54,296 nucleotides of DNA, from NCBI GenBank assembly GCA_947475275.1, contig CANJNE010000006.1, positions 1 through 54,296 on the forward strand, read 5' to 3'. Below are positions 52,268 through 54,296 of the stretch, in pieces. Numbering within the stretch: the stretch's first letter is position 1; each line of letters starts with the position of its first letter. This DNA comes from Flavobacteriales bacterium. Lineage in GTDB: Bacteria > Bacteroidota > Bacteroidia > Flavobacteriales_D > Crocinitomicaceae. A program made the translations under genes and the position numbers. The notes beneath the pieces were generated by a model that searched no databases, was not told where the DNA came from, and saw only the letters and a program-made list of their open reading frames with translations.

Positions 52268-53665
52268 CTATTCCTCAGCTTTGATGTAATTCATTTCCAC
52301 ACGTCGATTTTTCGCTTGACCTGCCAGTGTTTCATTACTTGCAATTGGTTTTGCTTCTCCAAAATATGATGTATCAATTCGGTCAGCTGAAACACCATTT
52401 GCAACCAAGAATTCTTTAACCGCATTCACCCTATTTTTGGATAACCAAAGGTTGTATGCTTCAGTACCATTGCTATCCGTATGTCCCTCCAATGAAATTC
52501 TTAAATCTGGTCGCAATAAGAGCATATTTACCAATGCTTCTAAATCCGGATGAGATTTTTTCAGGATGATGGATTTATCAAAGACGAACTCTAAATTTTT
52601 AGAAGCCAAATCAAGCACGCGTTGCGCTTCTTCATCAGAAGTTGAATCAATTTCTGGTTGCACATAGATTGTGTCAACTCGTTCTACAATTAATGTATCA
52701 ATCTGTTTCTCAATTACAACAATTGTATCAGTCTTAGGTTGCATCATTCGCTGCGCGAACAAAGTATCTTCCTCTTTTTTACGACAAAACTTCAATCCTA
52801 AAATCAACTCGTGTGAACCAGAAGAATATTTAGCGATATTTTGCATCGGTACCTCGTAACTGTATCCTACAAAGAAAAAATCTTTGATATTTAACCCTAA
52901 CCTTCCAACTAGTCCAACTTTTGTTCGGTAACCAAGACCACCAAAAATCATATTCTTATAAATGACATCTGCGTTAAAGTCAAGCTGTGAATTGTTAGCA
53001 ATTCCTTTGTACATGACTGAAGGCTTGATTCCAAAGTTATTATTGATATCAAAACGATATCCCATAAATCCGAGCATGTGTCTTTTAAGTCCATATCCAT
53101 CCAAACCAGAATAACCAAAATTGGAATAAGTTTGAAGCACTTGCTTGGAAGCAAATGATAACTCAAAACCTTTAAATTGGTACAACAGGCCCAATTCAGT
53201 ATTTATTGATGACGCGCTCTGACTACCGCCATTTATGATATTATCCAAATTATCAAAAGCGATTGCTCCTTCTGGATTTACCCTAAATTGATAATATCCA
53301 GCTGTAAGCCCTAATCGAATATTGTGTTGTCTTGCAAACGTCAATCCATAAGAAACAGAACCTGAAGCAGCGATTTGCTGCAACATTCCTAATTTATCGA
53401 TTAAAACACTTCCTCCAATTCCTAAGGATTTTCCTATTCTCGAGTTAACACTTAAAAAGCTAGTGACAGGAGCTCCATCCAATTTTACCCATTGGTTTAA
53501 ATGAGAAAAATATAATTCCGTACAACCTTGTTCTCCAGCATAGGCCGGATTGATAGAAAAACGATTGTAGCCATATAAATTAGATTGTGGCGTTTGCTGG
53601 GAAAAAGCTATTGATCCAAAAATAAGAACAGCTTCAATAAAAAGTATAAATTTCATTTTCTTCAT
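52268..53665 (-). CDS. PorP/SprF-family T9SS membrane protein fused to an OmpA domain
   Basis: This 465-aa protein has a signal peptide (KFILFIEAVLIFGSIAFSQ). Residues 25-300 are a PorP/SprF barrel: YGYNRFSINPAYAGEQGC, then FSHLNQWVKLDGAPVTSFL and GYSYEVPMQNIAKYSSGSHE are family signatures. A linker (300-350) leads to an OmpA peptidoglycan-binding domain with LRISLEGHTDSNGTEAYNLW and LSKNRVNAVKEFLVANGV, then KNRRVEM. SprF-type proteins assist secretion or anchoring of large T9SS adhesins. The gene lies 7 nt behind such an adhesin (53673 on). The fusion is seen in some Bacteroidota. Confidence 0.9.
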   Translation of the reverse strand: MKKMKFILFIEAVLIFGSIAFSQQTPQSNLYGYNRFSINPAYAGEQGCTELYFSHLNQWVKLDGAPVTSFLSVNSRIGKSLGIGGSVLIDKLGMLQQIAASGSVSYGLTFARQHNIRLGLTAGYYQFRVNPEGAIAFDNLDNIINGGSQSASSINTELGLLYQFKGFELSFASKQVLQTYSNFGYSGLDGYGLKRHMLGFMGYRFDINNNFGIKPSVMYKGIANNSQLDFNADVIYKNMIFGGLGYRTKVGLVGRLGLNIKDFFFVGYSYEVPMQNIAKYSSGSHELILGLKFCRKKEEDTLFAQRMMQPKTDTIVVIEKQIDTLIVERVDTIYVQPEIDSTSDEEAQRVLDLASKNLEFVFDKSIILKKSHPDLEALVNMLLLRPDLRISLEGHTDSNGTEAYNLWLSKNRVNAVKEFLVANGVSADRIDTSYFGEAKPIASNETLAGQAKNRRVEMNYIKAEE

Positions 53666-53672
53666 GGCCTAC

Positions 53673-54296
53673 TTATTTCTTAAATCTGAATAAATTAACA
53701 GTTCCCTTGTATTCATTGCCTTCGCATAGAATAGAGTAGTAATAAACACCATCTGGAAGCGGCTCACCATCTTTAGTACCTGCCCATTCATTCTGATAAT
53801 CAGTTGTTTCGAATACCGGTTGTCCCCAACGATTGTAAATGGTCACTGCACATCCAGAAATTTGCGTGTAATCAGAAATCTTCCAAGTATCATTTTGACC
53901 ATCATCATTAGGAGTTACTATATTACTGATCTCAAATGGACCTTGACAATCCACAAATCCTACTTCAAATGTCACAATCGAATCACAACCAAGAGGATCA
54001 GAGAATACTTCAGTGTAAATTCCGCTTTCTGTTATAGTTTGTGTTCCAAAAGTTAAGGTTTCACCAATACAAAGCGAAGTATCTGCATTAAACGTAACAG
54101 GATCGTCTACAAACAAATAAAGCGTTGCCAAAGAATCACATCCTTGTGCTGTTACATAACTTTCTGAATAAACTCCTGCTGATGTCAAATCTTGAGCACC
54201 GAATGTGTAGGACTGACCTTCACAAATTGTTACACTGAAATCACTATCCAAAATTGGATTTACTGTCAGATAAAGATATCTAATTGAATCACATCC
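53673..54296 (-). CDS. C-terminal end of a giant secreted repeat protein with T9SS type B (gliding-motility) sorting domain
   Basis: The ORF runs through the right edge; the track begins it artificially at 54251 on TTG. The readable part of about 207 aa has tandem repeats of about 45-60 aa, each with C(E/I)GE/QS(Y/L)TFG and ending GCDS(L/I), three GCDS copies visible. The terminal 90 residues (FEISNIVTPNDDGQNDTWKI, VTIYNRWGQPVFETTDYQNEW, PDGVYYYSILCEG) are the CHU_C/gliding-motility type B sorting domain. It lies just before PorP/SprF-OmpA, its probable partner. Confidence 0.9.
   Translation of the reverse strand, partial: GCDSIRYLYLTVNPILDSDFSVTICEGQSYTFGAQDLTSAGVYSESYVTAQGCDSLATLYLFVDDPVTFNADTSLCIGETLTFGTQTITESGIYTEVFSDPLGCDSIVTFEVGFVDCQGPFEISNIVTPNDDGQNDTWKISDYTQISGCAVTIYNRWGQPVFETTDYQNEWAGTKDGEPLPDGVYYYSILCEGNEYKGTVNLFRFKK

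Noticed and set aside
1-54296. tRNA genes, rRNA, CRISPR arrays, transposases, defence islands or prophage
   Set aside because: Reading both strands I found no cloverleaf with a GTTCGA loop, no regularly spaced repeats, no transposase or integrase motifs and no restriction or abortive-infection cluster. The CPBP protein alone is not enough for a defence call.

Overview
The window is a gene-dense, AT-rich chromosomal stretch of a Bacteroidota bacterium, most likely Flavobacteriales (Crocinitomicaceae/Fluviicola-like is a guess). The pointers are type IX secretion sorting domains, a PorP/SprF protein, a LysM/periplasmic-binding fusion, DUF4924 and DUF5723 proteins, a THX ribosomal protein, and promoters of the Bacteroidota form TTG-N17-23-TAnnTTTG with no clear Shine-Dalgarno sequences. 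I see no tRNA, rRNA, CRISPR array, insertion sequence or prophage. This is ordinary core and lineage-specific chromosome, with no evident mobile island.

Layout. 1-2.5 kb (minus): start of an XRE regulator, then an operon of an unknown 142-aa protein, an ABC ATPase without a permease, and a YihY membrane protein. 2.6-6.5 kb (plus): rRNA methyltransferase, MATE exporter, fmt and HU, the last with a strong promoter and terminator. 6.6-12.4 kb: an acidic Cys-rich secreted protein paired with a vWA lipoprotein, a pseudouridine synthase with a long N-terminal extension, TrmH, a secreted protein and THX with a Lys/Ala tail. 12.5-17.8 kb: tightly packed serC-serA-DUF1015-PLPBP-DUF1684-AMP nucleosidase. 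17.9-26.9 kb: small envelope proteins, CPBP protease, msrA, MFS, queuosine-precursor transporter, NlpC/P60, MerR, DUF1295, aroB and proline dehydrogenase. 27-36 kb: hemF, LysM-PBP and guaA (minus), then secA, DUF2520 and a KdsC-like phosphatase (plus).

36-41.6 kb (minus): thiolase, then a lipoprotein / DUF5723 / T9SS-cargo cassette with overlapping genes. 41.7-48.3 kb: lipoprotein, beta-CASP hydrolase, GlcD-like oxidase, a DUF4924/OmpH/83-aa operon with a near-consensus promoter, then a SiaC-like (DUF1987) protein divergent from a stand-alone protein kinase. 48.3-54.3 kb: beta-barrel protein, tag, outer-membrane protein, gamma-carbonic-anhydrase-like protein, a T9SS type A cargo, PorP/SprF-OmpA and the end of a giant T9SS type B repeat protein.

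The most interesting leads are the DUF1987/kinase pair with its repeat-rich shared control region, the DUF1015 protein (with a DGHHR motif) inside the serine operon, the lipoprotein/DUF5723/T9SS cassette, the acidic Cys-rich/vWA pair, and convergent genes that share palindromic stop codons. None can be proven a new system from sequence alone. Many ORF-track starts were trimmed to internal ATGs where signal peptides, family N-termini or promoter positions demanded it.
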